From NCBI RefSeq assembly GCF_016482785.1, contig NZ_JAEMXM010000014.1:62001-126000 (forward strand): a stretch of 64,000 nt of DNA. The letters run 5' to 3'. The notes beneath the pieces are model-generated. The model had not been told where the DNA came from, did not search any database, and saw only the letters and a program-made list of their open reading frames with translations. Within the stretch, counting starts at the first letter, position 1. Every line of letters starts with the position of its first letter. Of the stretch, positions 36,443 to 44,858 are shown in pieces. The position numbers and the translations under genes were made by a program. The stretch is from Paenibacillus alkalitolerans (GTDB lineage: Bacteria > Bacillota > Bacilli > Paenibacillales > YIM-B00363).

Positions 36443-36793
36443 GATCCCGCCGTGACATCCGTTTCGAACTCCCTTTACGATCACTATCCCCATCGTTCAG
36501 ATAAACCGATAGTTTGGGATTTGGCTATGACTTCTATTTCGTTTCCCCTTGCAGGTCCTACCCTATGCTCGACAGCAATTTGGCCGCGGCTCCCTCCCCG
36601 TACTAACTCTCATGCAAGCAAGAGGATATAAAAGATGAAGTCGGGGAGTGTGCACAAGAGGGTAGAAACCTCAACTCAGGAAAGAGCAAGGACTTTGGAA
36701 AGAGCAAGAGCTGAGGATCAGACCGTCTGAGACAAGGGGAGAGCGTACGTACGGGAATCAGCGTAATCGTTCCTTCAGCCTTTGTCGAATGAG
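36443..36793 (+). repeat. Dispersed repeat family 1, copy C (near full length)
   Basis: Aligns over most of its length with 51041-51433: both run from ATCCCGCCGTGA, TTCGAACTCCCTT, CTATTTCG, GGCCGCGGCTCCCTC (here) to GATCAGACCGTCTGA, GGGGAGAG, GGGAATCAGCGTAATCGTTCC and end CAGCCTTTGTCGAATGAG. No protein is encoded. It lies in the 770-base gap before the polyol operon. Confidence 0.8.
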
Positions 36794-36857
36794 TAAGACG
36801 GAATTCTGAAACAGAGCGTTGGATCTCGATCAAAGTCGGCCGCAAGGAGGTTTTCTT

Positions 36858-36911
36858 ATGTTTTGCCGGTCCTTCTTAAATTATGTCGTGAAGGGTAAGG
36901 CGCCAAACTAG
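36858..36911 (+). other. Possible 17-codon leader frame
   Basis: ATG 36858 follows a perfect AAGGAGG by seven bases; the frame MFCRSFLNYVVKGKAPN stops at TAG 36909. It could be a leader peptide of the polyol operon or the start of a lost gene. No function assigned. Confidence 0.3.
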
Positions 36912-36956
36912 CAGATGTAAAGATAGCATCCGCAATGCCCGGAACTTAAACTTAAA

Positions 36957-36976
36957 GTGTCAACAACATTTGACAC
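36957..36976 (+). promoter_or_regulatory. Palindromic operator before the polyol operon
   Basis: GTGTCAA and TTGACAC are perfect inverted arms separated by six bases, ending 11 bases before the ribosome site of the binding-protein gene. Probably a repressor or activator site. Confidence 0.55.
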
Positions 36977-36999
36977 ACAAAAATACAGGAGGGTTACAG

Positions 37000-38427
37000 A
37001 TGAAAAGGGTTATCTCTTCCGCAACAACGATTTGTTTGCTGTTCGTGCTGGTTTTGAGCGGCTGCAGCAGCAACGGTGCTAACAACTCGACTGAAAACAA
37101 CAAAGCTGCAACGAATGAGTCGAACGGCACGCAGGACACGGCAGCCAATGACAAGCCTTACAATGGCGTCACTTTAAAAATCGCAACGGTAAATAACCCG
37201 GATATGGTGATCATGAAAGAAATGTCCGGCGAATTTACGAAAGAAACCGGCATCAAGCTGGACTTCGTCGTTCTTCCCGAAAACGACCTGCGCGAGAAAG
37301 TAACGACCGACGTAGCCATGAACTCGGGGATGTTCGACATCGTCACCATCGGAACCTACGATGCGCCGATCTGGGCTCAAAACAAATGGATCGATCCGTT
37401 GACGCCGATGTTTGACAAGCTGCCCGAACAAGAAAAGACGGATTACGATGTAGAAGATATTTTCCCGTCCATCCGGGATGCGCTCTCTTATGAGGATCAA
37501 TTGTATGCGCTTCCTTTCTACGGCGAAAGCAGCATGCTCTACTACAATAAAGAAATGCTGGAGAAAGCCGGCGTGGAGATGCCGCAGAACCCGACTTGGG
37601 ATGAAGTGCGCGATATTGCCAAGAAAGTCAAAGAGGCAAATAACGTACCGGGCATCGTTCTCCGTGGACTTCCGGGTTGGGGTGAAGTGATGGCTCCGCT
37701 GAACACGGTCATCAACGCCTTCGGCGGCTCATGGTACGACACGGATTGGAACGCGCAGTTGACGAGTCCGGAGACCAAGCAAGCGGTTCAGTTCTACGTA
37801 GATGTGTTAAAAGAGTCGGGTCAGCCGGGAGCTACGAGCACAGGCTTCACCGAGGCATTGACGCTTCTTTCGACCGGTAAAGCCGCCATGTGGTACGACG
37901 CGACGGTCGCGGCGGGCTTCTTGAACAATCCGGAATCGTCGCAAGTCGTGGGCAAAATCGGTTACGCATTCGCCCCGTCCCAAGCGAAAGAAAATAACGG
38001 CTGGCTGTGGGCGTGGTCGCTGGCAATCGAAAGCGCGAGTAAAAACAAAGAAGCGGCTTTCAAATTCATTACGTGGGCGACAAGCAAGAAATATATCGAG
38101 CAAGTCGGGGAAAAGAAAGGATGGGTTGTAGCGCCTCCGGGAACGCGCGCATCGACTTATGAGAATCCGAAGTATAAAGAAGCGGCGCCTTTTGCCGATA
38201 TCGTGCTGCAATCCATGAAAAATGCCGACTATACAAAACCGACGAAAAACCCCGTTCCTTATCAAGGCATTCAATATGTCGCGATTCCGGAATTCCAGCA
38301 GCTCGGAACATCGGTAAGCCAAGAAATCGCGGTGGCGATTGCCGGCAAACAGTCTGTGGATGAAGCGTTGAACAAAGCGCAGAAGCTGGCCGAACAAACC
38401 GCAGTTTCCGGCGGATACAAAAAATAA
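37000..38427 (+). CDS. ABC polyol-binding lipoprotein (SmoE-like)
   Basis: 475 residues from ATG 37000 (AGGAGGG seven bases upstream; the frame to 36970 is unsupported). Lipoprotein signal with lipobox VLSGC (Cys at residue 22) and an Asn/Thr-rich linker. The mature protein resembles the sorbitol/mannitol binding proteins of Smo/Mtl ABC importers: FDIVTIGTYDAPIWAQNKW, ALPFYGESSMLYYNKEML, GWLWAWSLAIESASKNKEAA and KNPVPYQGIQYVAIPEFQQ motifs. First gene of an operon with two permeases, two zinc dehydrogenases, a PRD regulator and a PTS protein, supporting a polyol substrate. Confidence 0.9.
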   Translation: MKRVISSATTICLLFVLVLSGCSSNGANNSTENNKAATNESNGTQDTAANDKPYNGVTLKIATVNNPDMVIMKEMSGEFTKETGIKLDFVVLPENDLREKVTTDVAMNSGMFDIVTIGTYDAPIWAQNKWIDPLTPMFDKLPEQEKTDYDVEDIFPSIRDALSYEDQLYALPFYGESSMLYYNKEMLEKAGVEMPQNPTWDEVRDIAKKVKEANNVPGIVLRGLPGWGEVMAPLNTVINAFGGSWYDTDWNAQLTSPETKQAVQFYVDVLKESGQPGATSTGFTEALTLLSTGKAAMWYDATVAAGFLNNPESSQVVGKIGYAFAPSQAKENNGWLWAWSLAIESASKNKEAAFKFITWATSKKYIEQVGEKKGWVVAPPGTRASTYENPKYKEAAPFADIVLQSMKNADYTKPTKNPVPYQGIQYVAIPEFQQLGTSVSQEIAVAIAGKQSVDEALNKAQKLAEQTAVSGGYKK

Positions 38428-38436
38428 TCAGGACTA

Positions 38437-38459
38437 AGGAGGAGGGCTGCCCTCCTCCT
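38437..38459 (+). terminator. Perfect hairpin between binding-protein and permease genes
   Basis: AGGAGGAGGGC and GCCCTCCTCCT are perfect inverted arms around a single T. There is no U-run, so it more likely stabilises the upstream mRNA end or reduces read-through than stops transcription. Confidence 0.5.
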
Positions 38460-38489
38460 ATTCATACAATGACCGGAAAGGAGAACCGC

Positions 38490-39416
38490 ATGAAATCACT
38501 CGAATTAAGCGCGGCCGTTCCACAACGCTCATCCATTCGAAAGCAATCCGGCCCACCGGTCAGAAGACTGCTTTGGCCGAGTATTATTGTTGTTGCGCTC
38601 GTTACTCAGATACCATTTTTAGTCACCATATATTTCAGCTTCTTGGACTGGAATCTGATGCGTCCGGATAAGGGCACGAAGTTTGTGTGGTTTGCCAATT
38701 TCAAAGCGATCATAACGGCGCCCGAATTTATCACCGTACTTCTGAACACTTTTATTCTAACGGTCTGTGCCTTGTTAATTTGTCTTGTTTTCGGCATGAT
38801 ATTGGCTTTGTTGATGAACCGGGATTTTCTCGGCAAAGGCGTTGTGCGTACGGTATTTATCGCTCCATTCTTCGTAATGCCGGCCGTTTCGGGCATCGTA
38901 TGGAAAACGGCGATCTTAAATCCCACTTTCGGAATCACGGCCTACTTTTCAGGATTAATGGGACAGGGAGCGGTGGATTGGTTAGGCGCGTATCCGCTGC
39001 AGACGATCATTGCCTTGGTGTCCTGGCAGTGGGTTCCGTTCTTCATGCTTATCATTCTCGCAGGACTTCAATCGGTACCCAAGGATGCGGTCGAGGCGGG
39101 GATGATTGACGGCGCATCCGTCACCCAAAGATTTATCTATGTCGTGCTTCCGCACTTGCTTCGTTATATCGAAGTGGCGATGCTTCTCGGTCTTTTGTTT
39201 ATTATGCAAGCATTCGGCGAGATTTATGTGACAACCTCGGGAGGCCCGGGTTATGCTTCCACAAATCTACCGTTTTACGTTTACCGGGTCGGTTTCAAAG
39301 GCTGGGATATCGGCGGAGCCTCGGCCATCGGGGTCATCATCGTCGTCATTACGTTGTTTATATTAAATTATCTCTTCAAATTTTTGAGAAGAACGTTCCG
39401 GGGTGAATTATCATGA
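38490..39416 (+). CDS. ABC polyol permease (SmoF-like)
   Basis: 308 residues, ATG 38490 with AAAGGAGA upstream. Six membrane helices; LVTQIPFLVTIYFSFLDWNL near residue 40, EAA loop EAGMIDGASVTQRFIYVVLPHL (about 205-228; core EAGMIDGAS) and GGPGYASTNLPFYVYRVGF, typical of the mannitol/sorbitol subgroup. Overlaps the next permease by four bases. Confidence 0.92.
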   Translation: MKSLELSAAVPQRSSIRKQSGPPVRRLLWPSIIVVALVTQIPFLVTIYFSFLDWNLMRPDKGTKFVWFANFKAIITAPEFITVLLNTFILTVCALLICLVFGMILALLMNRDFLGKGVVRTVFIAPFFVMPAVSGIVWKTAILNPTFGITAYFSGLMGQGAVDWLGAYPLQTIIALVSWQWVPFFMLIILAGLQSVPKDAVEAGMIDGASVTQRFIYVVLPHLLRYIEVAMLLGLLFIMQAFGEIYVTTSGGPGYASTNLPFYVYRVGFKGWDIGGASAIGVIIVVITLFILNYLFKFLRRTFRGELS

Positions 39417-40228
39417 AAAGGCTGCTTTCAAGCTTACTGACAACGGTCACCTATGTGGCGGCTTTCGTCTATTTCTTCCCGTTATTATGGATGTTCGTGA
39501 CGGGCTTCAAAAACGAAGGGGAAGCGGTCATTATGCCTCCCGCCATCTTTTTTGACCCAACGCTGGATAACTATAGAACGATTTGGGACTCTGGCATCGG
39601 TTCGTTTTTAGGAAATTCCTTCATTATAGTAGGGATCTCCACGATGTTCGCTTTATTTTTGGGAGTATCCGCCGCTTACGCGTTATCCATGTTCGGCATC
39701 AAAAGAGCGGACGACATTTTGTTCTGGTTCATTTCAACGAAGCTGCTTCCCGCTGTCGGCGTCATGATCCCGGTGTACATCGTCTTCAAGAAGCTCGGAT
39801 TGTTGGACTCGCACATCTCCTTAATCCTTATCTATACCGCTATGAATATCCCGCTTGCCGTATGGATGATGCGCTCGTTCTTTAAAGACATCCCGTATGA
39901 AATTATCGAATCCACACAGGTTGACGGGGCGACGGGGCTGCAGGGATTTTTTCAAGTAACGCTTCCTCTGGTTAAGCCGGGGGTCATATCGACCGCTCTG
40001 CTTTGTTTCGTCTTTGCTTGGAATGAGTTTCTGTTCGGAGTAAACTTGACATATACCGACTCATCCACGATGCCGGTATTTATGGCTTCGTTTATGACGC
40101 AAGAGGGATTGTTCTGGGCCAAGATGTCCGCGGTAGCGACAACCGCCGTACTGCCGTCCGTCATTCTCGGATTTTTTACGCAAAAACAATTGGTTCAAGG
40201 ATTGACTATGGGCGCCGTAAAAGGATGA
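39413..40228 (+). CDS. ABC polyol permease (SmoG-like)
   Basis: 271 residues, ATG overlapping the previous stop (ATGA). Six helices; YFFPLLWMFVTGFKNEGEA at the start, EAA-type loop IIESTQVDGATGLQGFFQVTLPLVKPG (core ESTQVDGA, about 165-188), invariant ending FTQKQLVQGLTMGAVKG. Pairs with the preceding permease; the ATPase is elsewhere. Confidence 0.93.
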   Translation: MKRLLSSLLTTVTYVAAFVYFFPLLWMFVTGFKNEGEAVIMPPAIFFDPTLDNYRTIWDSGIGSFLGNSFIIVGISTMFALFLGVSAAYALSMFGIKRADDILFWFISTKLLPAVGVMIPVYIVFKKLGLLDSHISLILIYTAMNIPLAVWMMRSFFKDIPYEIIESTQVDGATGLQGFFQVTLPLVKPGVISTALLCFVFAWNEFLFGVNLTYTDSSTMPVFMASFMTQEGLFWAKMSAVATTAVLPSVILGFFTQKQLVQGLTMGAVKG

Positions 40229-40277
40229 TGCACCGAAGCGATGTTTGAGCAAGCAAGAGCGAAGGGGGAGTTTAGCT

Positions 40278-41279
40278 GTGAGAGCACTCGTTATTACGGA
40301 ACCGAACAAAGCGGTTGTTCGGGAAGTTCCGAAGCCGCAACCCAAACCCGGAGAAGTACTCATTCGGGTGGAGAGGGCGGGTATTTGCGGAACGGATATT
40401 CATATTTACAAAGGGGAGTTCATTTCCCCATATCCGATTATTCCGGGACATGAATTTTCCGGAGTCGTTCATGAAGTCGGTGAGGGTGTCATCGGACTTC
40501 ATGTCGGCGACCGCGTCACTGCGGATCCGACCTTGTACTGCGGCGAATGTGAATTTTGCATGACGCACCGCAATAACCATTGCGAGAATTGGAATGCGCT
40601 CGGGAATACGGTGAACGGATGTATGGCTGAATATGTTGCGGTTGCGGCAAGGAATGCGGTTAAAATACCCGACACGATGAGCCACGAGGAAGCGGCATTC
40701 ATTGAGCCTATGGCTTGCGTCGTTCATGCCCTTAACCGTCTCCAGGTGCAGGCGGGCAACCGGATCCTGCTGTTCGGAGCAGGCGCGATGGGTCAATTGT
40801 TGGTTCAGTCCTTGTCCAGATCAGGCGCCTCGCAATTGGCTGTGGTCGATATTTCGAAAGCGAAATTGGATATGGCGTTGAAGTACGGCGCGACGGAGGG
40901 CGTATTGTTCGAGGAGCTTGACTCATATGCCTCGAGTCATCCCAATGGTTTTGATATTGTAGCGGATGCCACCGGCATACCGGAAGTCATTGAGAAGGCA
41001 TTCGCATTCATGGGTCCGGCGGCCAAATATTTGCAGTTTGGAGTGACGCCCGAACATGCTTCGGTTCGTATCAATCCCTTTACTCTCTATCACAAGGATT
41101 GGACGATTCTCGGTTCAATGGCCATCAACCAAACGTTCCTGCCCGCCTTCCATTGGATCAAAGCCAAGCGCATGGACTTGACGCCGATCGTTTCCAAAGT
41201 GATCCCGCTGGAGGAAATGCCGGCCTTTCTGGCCAATCCCAGAGATCCGGGCCTGATGAAGGTGCAAATCCAACTATAA
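40278..41279 (+). CDS. Zinc-dependent medium-chain dehydrogenase (polyol/threonine-dehydrogenase-like)
   Basis: 333 residues. GTG 40278 chosen: GGGGAG seven bases upstream; the frame to 40245 is unlikely. Catalytic zinc: CGTD near residue 37, GHE near residue 60; structural zinc: CGECEFCMTHRNNHC (four Cys, about residues 90-104). NAD-binding Rossmann motif GAGAMG near residue 165. It oxidises a secondary alcohol of a sugar alcohol to a ketose. Lies 49 bases after the SmoG-like permease. Confidence 0.9.
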   Translation: MRALVITEPNKAVVREVPKPQPKPGEVLIRVERAGICGTDIHIYKGEFISPYPIIPGHEFSGVVHEVGEGVIGLHVGDRVTADPTLYCGECEFCMTHRNNHCENWNALGNTVNGCMAEYVAVAARNAVKIPDTMSHEEAAFIEPMACVVHALNRLQVQAGNRILLFGAGAMGQLLVQSLSRSGASQLAVVDISKAKLDMALKYGATEGVLFEELDSYASSHPNGFDIVADATGIPEVIEKAFAFMGPAAKYLQFGVTPEHASVRINPFTLYHKDWTILGSMAINQTFLPAFHWIKAKRMDLTPIVSKVIPLEEMPAFLANPRDPGLMKVQIQL

Positions 41280-41338
41280 TTGGAAGGGCGGTGTTCGGCG
41301 ACGAACCATCCCTTGTGTTCTATAATTATTTATAATAA

Positions 41339-43480
41339 ATGCGGGGGGATGACTTCTTAGTGATGACACTCATGAGATTAAACTCCAGACAAAAGCATAT
41401 CTTATTGCTGCTGCTCGAGTCATCCCAGCCGTTAACGCTCAAGTATTTATCCGATGAACTCGGTTTAAGCATACGCACCGTCCAACGCGAACTTGAAATA
41501 CTGGAAAGCACCATCAAGAGCTACGGCTTGCTGCTGGCGACCAGGGCGGGCACGGGAGTGTGGCTTGAAGGTTCGGAAGATTCGAAACGGAAGCTTGTGC
41601 AAGAGCTTCAGTCCAGCAACCCCGTGCAAATCTTCACTTCGGAGGAACGCCAATTTATTTTGATTCAGCAGCTGCTTTTCAATAAAGAACCGCTGAAGCT
41701 GTTTTATTTCAGCGATTTGTTGAATGTGACCGATTCTACGATCAGTAACGATTTAGACCGCTGCGAATCGTGGTTTTTGAAGCATAATCTGAATCTCATT
41801 CGAAAGCCCGGCTTCGGCATACATGTAGAAGGGCACGAACACCAGATCCGAAGGGCGATCCTGAATCTGATTTATCAAAATACGAGCCATGATCAATTAC
41901 TGGACATGCTGTCCGCTCAAGGCGAAGGCTCTCAGGATAAAGTGAAGCTGGAAATGGCCGTCCGCAATAAAATGTTGAATTTTATCGACCCGAACAGCAT
42001 CGACAAGATCGAGAAGGTGATTCAACAGACGGAACGCGAGTACGGATATAAAATGGCCGATACCGCTTATGTCGGTTTGATTATTCATATTGCTTTGGCG
42101 ATCCACCGGTTGAAGAGCGACGAAAATATAACGTTCGACCGGCCAACCTTGGAAAAACTGAAAGAAACCCGGGAATTTATTTGGGCGAGCCGCCTATCCG
42201 AAGTATTGGGCGGCGAATTGTCCATCGCCATTCCCGAAAGCGAGATCGGCTATATTTGCACTCACCTGCTCGGAGCGAAAGCCAATAGATTGAATTCCTC
42301 GGAGCATTCAAGCCGGGTGGAACATTTTGTTCAAAATATGGTGAGTATCGTGGAGCAAGAGCTGAAAGTAGAATTAGCAACCGATCTGTCGCTGATTGAG
42401 CATTTAATCGTCCATCTGGAATCTTCGATTAATCGGATCCAATACAACATGGATATACGAAACCCGCTCCTTGCGCATGTGAAAGAAAAATACCCTGACG
42501 TGTTTCAAGCGTCCGAGAAAGCGGCCGCTTTCTTGGAGCGGCAATTGGGAAAGCTTGTTCCGGAAGAAGAAACAGGTTATTTGGCGATGCATTTCGGGGC
42601 GGCCGTCTTGCGGAAAGCCGGCATGAAAAATAATCGCAAACGCGTTTTGTTGGTATGTGCCAGCGGAATGGGAACCTCGAAGCTGCTGGCCGCACAGTTG
42701 GAACAAGAGCTGCCGCAAGTTGAAATCGTGGATACGATTTCGCTGCTTCATGTGGACGAGTTGCTGAACAATATGCACGATATCGATCTGATCGTATCCA
42801 CCGTCGATTTCCGGCACAAAGATCATGAAGTCATCGTAGTCAATCCGTTCATGGCGGCGGATGAACTGATTCGAATCAAAGAACGATTGAACCAAATGCC
42901 GGAAAAGAGATCCGGCGCCGCCCCGAAGCAAGAGGTCGACGTAGAGGGGATGATGTCCAAGCTGAAGCAATATAGCGACGCTTTATCCCAGCTGCAGAGC
43001 AATATCTTTATTCAAGCGCCGAAACCGGTCCGAAAGAAGCAGGAGTTAATCGACTATATTTCATTCAATCTCCCCGAGCATTTATTCGGGAAAGATCCGG
43101 GCATCCTGAGGCATGAACTTATCGAAAGAGAGAAGCTTGGCGCATGGGTTATGAAGAAAGCGGCGCTTGCAATGCTTCATTGCAAAAGCGACGCTTTACA
43201 GAAATTATGTGTTTGCATTGTGAAATGCGGCAAGCCTATTCGCTGGACGCATCAGGATCAGAGCATCGATGTGAGAACGGTCCTCGTGCTGCTCGCGCCA
43301 AAGCAAGCTCCTAAAGAGCATTTCGAGATTATTAGCGAAGTGAGCGCCGCGTTAATAGAAGACAGCTTTATCGATGCGCTTACCCAGGGACATGAGGATG
43401 AAATTATGGAGCAGGTGAAAACGGTCGTCGGAAAAGGGTACTTGAAAAAAATCGACATTGCGTTGCGGGGGAAGACATGA
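41339..43480 (+). CDS. MtlR/BglG-type PRD transcriptional regulator with EIIB and EIIA domains
   Basis: 713 residues: DeoR-type helix-turn-helix (about 10-65, SIRTVQRELEILE), Mga-like helix-turn-helix (about 90-170), two PRDs (about 180-290 with HIALAIHRLKS; about 300-415 with LIVHLESSINRI), EIIB domain (about 425-515, phosphorylatable Cys in VCASGMGTSK) and EIIA-like domain (about 560-713; His in AMLHCKS at the usual active-site place, though its flanks are altered). Such regulators activate polyol operons when EIIB signals substrate and HPr signals lack of glucose. Start uncertain: ATG 41339 lacks a ribosome site, while GTG 41360 and ATG 41363 follow GGGGGG. Overlaps the PTS gene by four bases. 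Confidence 0.92.
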   Translation: MRGDDFLVMTLMRLNSRQKHILLLLLESSQPLTLKYLSDELGLSIRTVQRELEILESTIKSYGLLLATRAGTGVWLEGSEDSKRKLVQELQSSNPVQIFTSEERQFILIQQLLFNKEPLKLFYFSDLLNVTDSTISNDLDRCESWFLKHNLNLIRKPGFGIHVEGHEHQIRRAILNLIYQNTSHDQLLDMLSAQGEGSQDKVKLEMAVRNKMLNFIDPNSIDKIEKVIQQTEREYGYKMADTAYVGLIIHIALAIHRLKSDENITFDRPTLEKLKETREFIWASRLSEVLGGELSIAIPESEIGYICTHLLGAKANRLNSSEHSSRVEHFVQNMVSIVEQELKVELATDLSLIEHLIVHLESSINRIQYNMDIRNPLLAHVKEKYPDVFQASEKAAAFLERQLGKLVPEEETGYLAMHFGAAVLRKAGMKNNRKRVLLVCASGMGTSKLLAAQLEQELPQVEIVDTISLLHVDELLNNMHDIDLIVSTVDFRHKDHEVIVVNPFMAADELIRIKERLNQMPEKRSGAAPKQEVDVEGMMSKLKQYSDALSQLQSNIFIQAPKPVRKKQELIDYISFNLPEHLFGKDPGILRHELIEREKLGAWVMKKAALAMLHCKSDALQKLCVCIVKCGKPIRWTHQDQSIDVRTVLVLLAPKQAPKEHFEIISEVSAALIEDSFIDALTQGHEDEIMEQVKTVVGKGYLKKIDIALRGKT

Positions 43481-44853
43481 GAATCCTAGAGCGCATCGGA
43501 AATCATCTAAGTACGGTCGTATTCCAAAATATCGCCGCTCTGATTACGCTCGGACTAATAAGAGTTTTATTCGGTCCGCTGGGTTGGTTCCATAATGCGC
43601 ATGTATATCAAATCGTCGATCCGGTGCTTCATTATTTGGTGCCGATCCTGTTTGCCTATACCGGGGGGAGGTTGATCGGCGGGCAGCGGGGGGGCGTTAC
43701 GGCCGCTTTCGTGACCATTGCGGCGGCAACCGGCGGGTTGCAGCAATTTTCGTTGATTCTACCTTCGTTAATCATAGGACCGTTGATCGGATATATCATT
43801 AAACTCGTCGACCGTCTGCTAAATGGGCGTATACCGGTCGGTTTCGAGCTGCTGTTGAATAACACGGCCGCAGCCGTTGTGGCTTCCGCTTTTTCGGTCC
43901 TGTTTTTGAATTATTTAGACCCGGTCTTCATACAGACCGTGCGTGTGATCGTTTCCGGCACGCAATATTTGGTAGATTCCAATCTGCTTCCATTGGTTGC
44001 TTTCATCATCGAACCGGGCAAGGTGCTGTTCTTTAACAATGCGATCAACCACGGCATTCTTGAGCCGCTAGGCATTCTCCATACCAAGGAAAGCGGAACC
44101 TCCATATTTTTCCTGTTGGAGACGAATCCGGGTCCTGGATTTGGGATGCTGTTAGCCTACTATTTTATACGGAGGAAGCAGAAGGAAGGGTTGGGAAACG
44201 TCAAATCGTCCATCATCATTCATGCTCTGGGCGGCATTCACGAGGTGTATTTCCCCTATGCCCTGAGAAATCCCCTGGTCATTGTTTCATTGCTGCTCGG
44301 CGGATTAGCCGGGAATCTATGTTTTATGCTTCTGGGTGCAGGGTTGGTTGCAACGCCTTCCCCCGGCAGTGTCTTCCTTATGTTTGTTATGGCGCCCAGC
44401 GGTATGCACCTGCCGGTGCTGGCCGGCCTTCTTGCATCTGCTTTCGTTTCTTTCGCGGTTGCTTATCCGATTCTTTCGCGACAAGAACGAAGAGAAGCGG
44501 GAACTGACGGGAGCGGCGGCAGGCACGCGATCTCCGTATACAATGGTAAAGAAGAAGACATACGGAAGATTATCTTTACTTGTAACGGGGGTCTGGGCTC
44601 CAGCGCGTTTGCCGCGGCTATGCTGAGAAAGAGAACGCAGCATCTGGATTTGGAGTTGACGATCGAACATGCTTCGATTGAAGAAGTTCACGAGGACGCC
44701 GATCTCGTCGTTGCGAACCCGCATTTGCTCGAACGGATCAAGTCTGCGCTGCCCGATGCGGAAATATGGTCGGTTTCGTCCTTCGTAGACGATGATTTAT
44801 ATGATCAATTGGTAAACCGTTTGAAAACAACCTTAAATAAAGAAGGGAATTGA
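43477..44853 (+). CDS. PTS EIICB, mannitol family
   Basis: 458 residues. EIIC part (about 1-345) with eight or so membrane helices and mannitol-family motifs: PILFAYTGGRLIGGQRGG, FFNNAINHGILEPLG, FLLETNPGPGFG and GGIHEVYFPYAL (the GGIHE substrate motif). EIIB part (about 360-458) with FTCNGGLGSSAFAAAML, whose Cys is phosphorylated. There is no EIIA domain and no separate EIIA gene nearby. It would import and phosphorylate a polyol, with EIIA from elsewhere or from the regulator. Overlaps neighbours on both sides. Confidence 0.92.
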   Translation: MRILERIGNHLSTVVFQNIAALITLGLIRVLFGPLGWFHNAHVYQIVDPVLHYLVPILFAYTGGRLIGGQRGGVTAAFVTIAAATGGLQQFSLILPSLIIGPLIGYIIKLVDRLLNGRIPVGFELLLNNTAAAVVASAFSVLFLNYLDPVFIQTVRVIVSGTQYLVDSNLLPLVAFIIEPGKVLFFNNAINHGILEPLGILHTKESGTSIFFLLETNPGPGFGMLLAYYFIRRKQKEGLGNVKSSIIIHALGGIHEVYFPYALRNPLVIVSLLLGGLAGNLCFMLLGAGLVATPSPGSVFLMFVMAPSGMHLPVLAGLLASAFVSFAVAYPILSRQERREAGTDGSGGRHAISVYNGKEEDIRKIIFTCNGGLGSSAFAAAMLRKRTQHLDLELTIEHASIEEVHEDADLVVANPHLLERIKSALPDAEIWSVSSFVDDDLYDQLVNRLKTTLNKEGN

Positions 44854-44858
44854 GAGAC

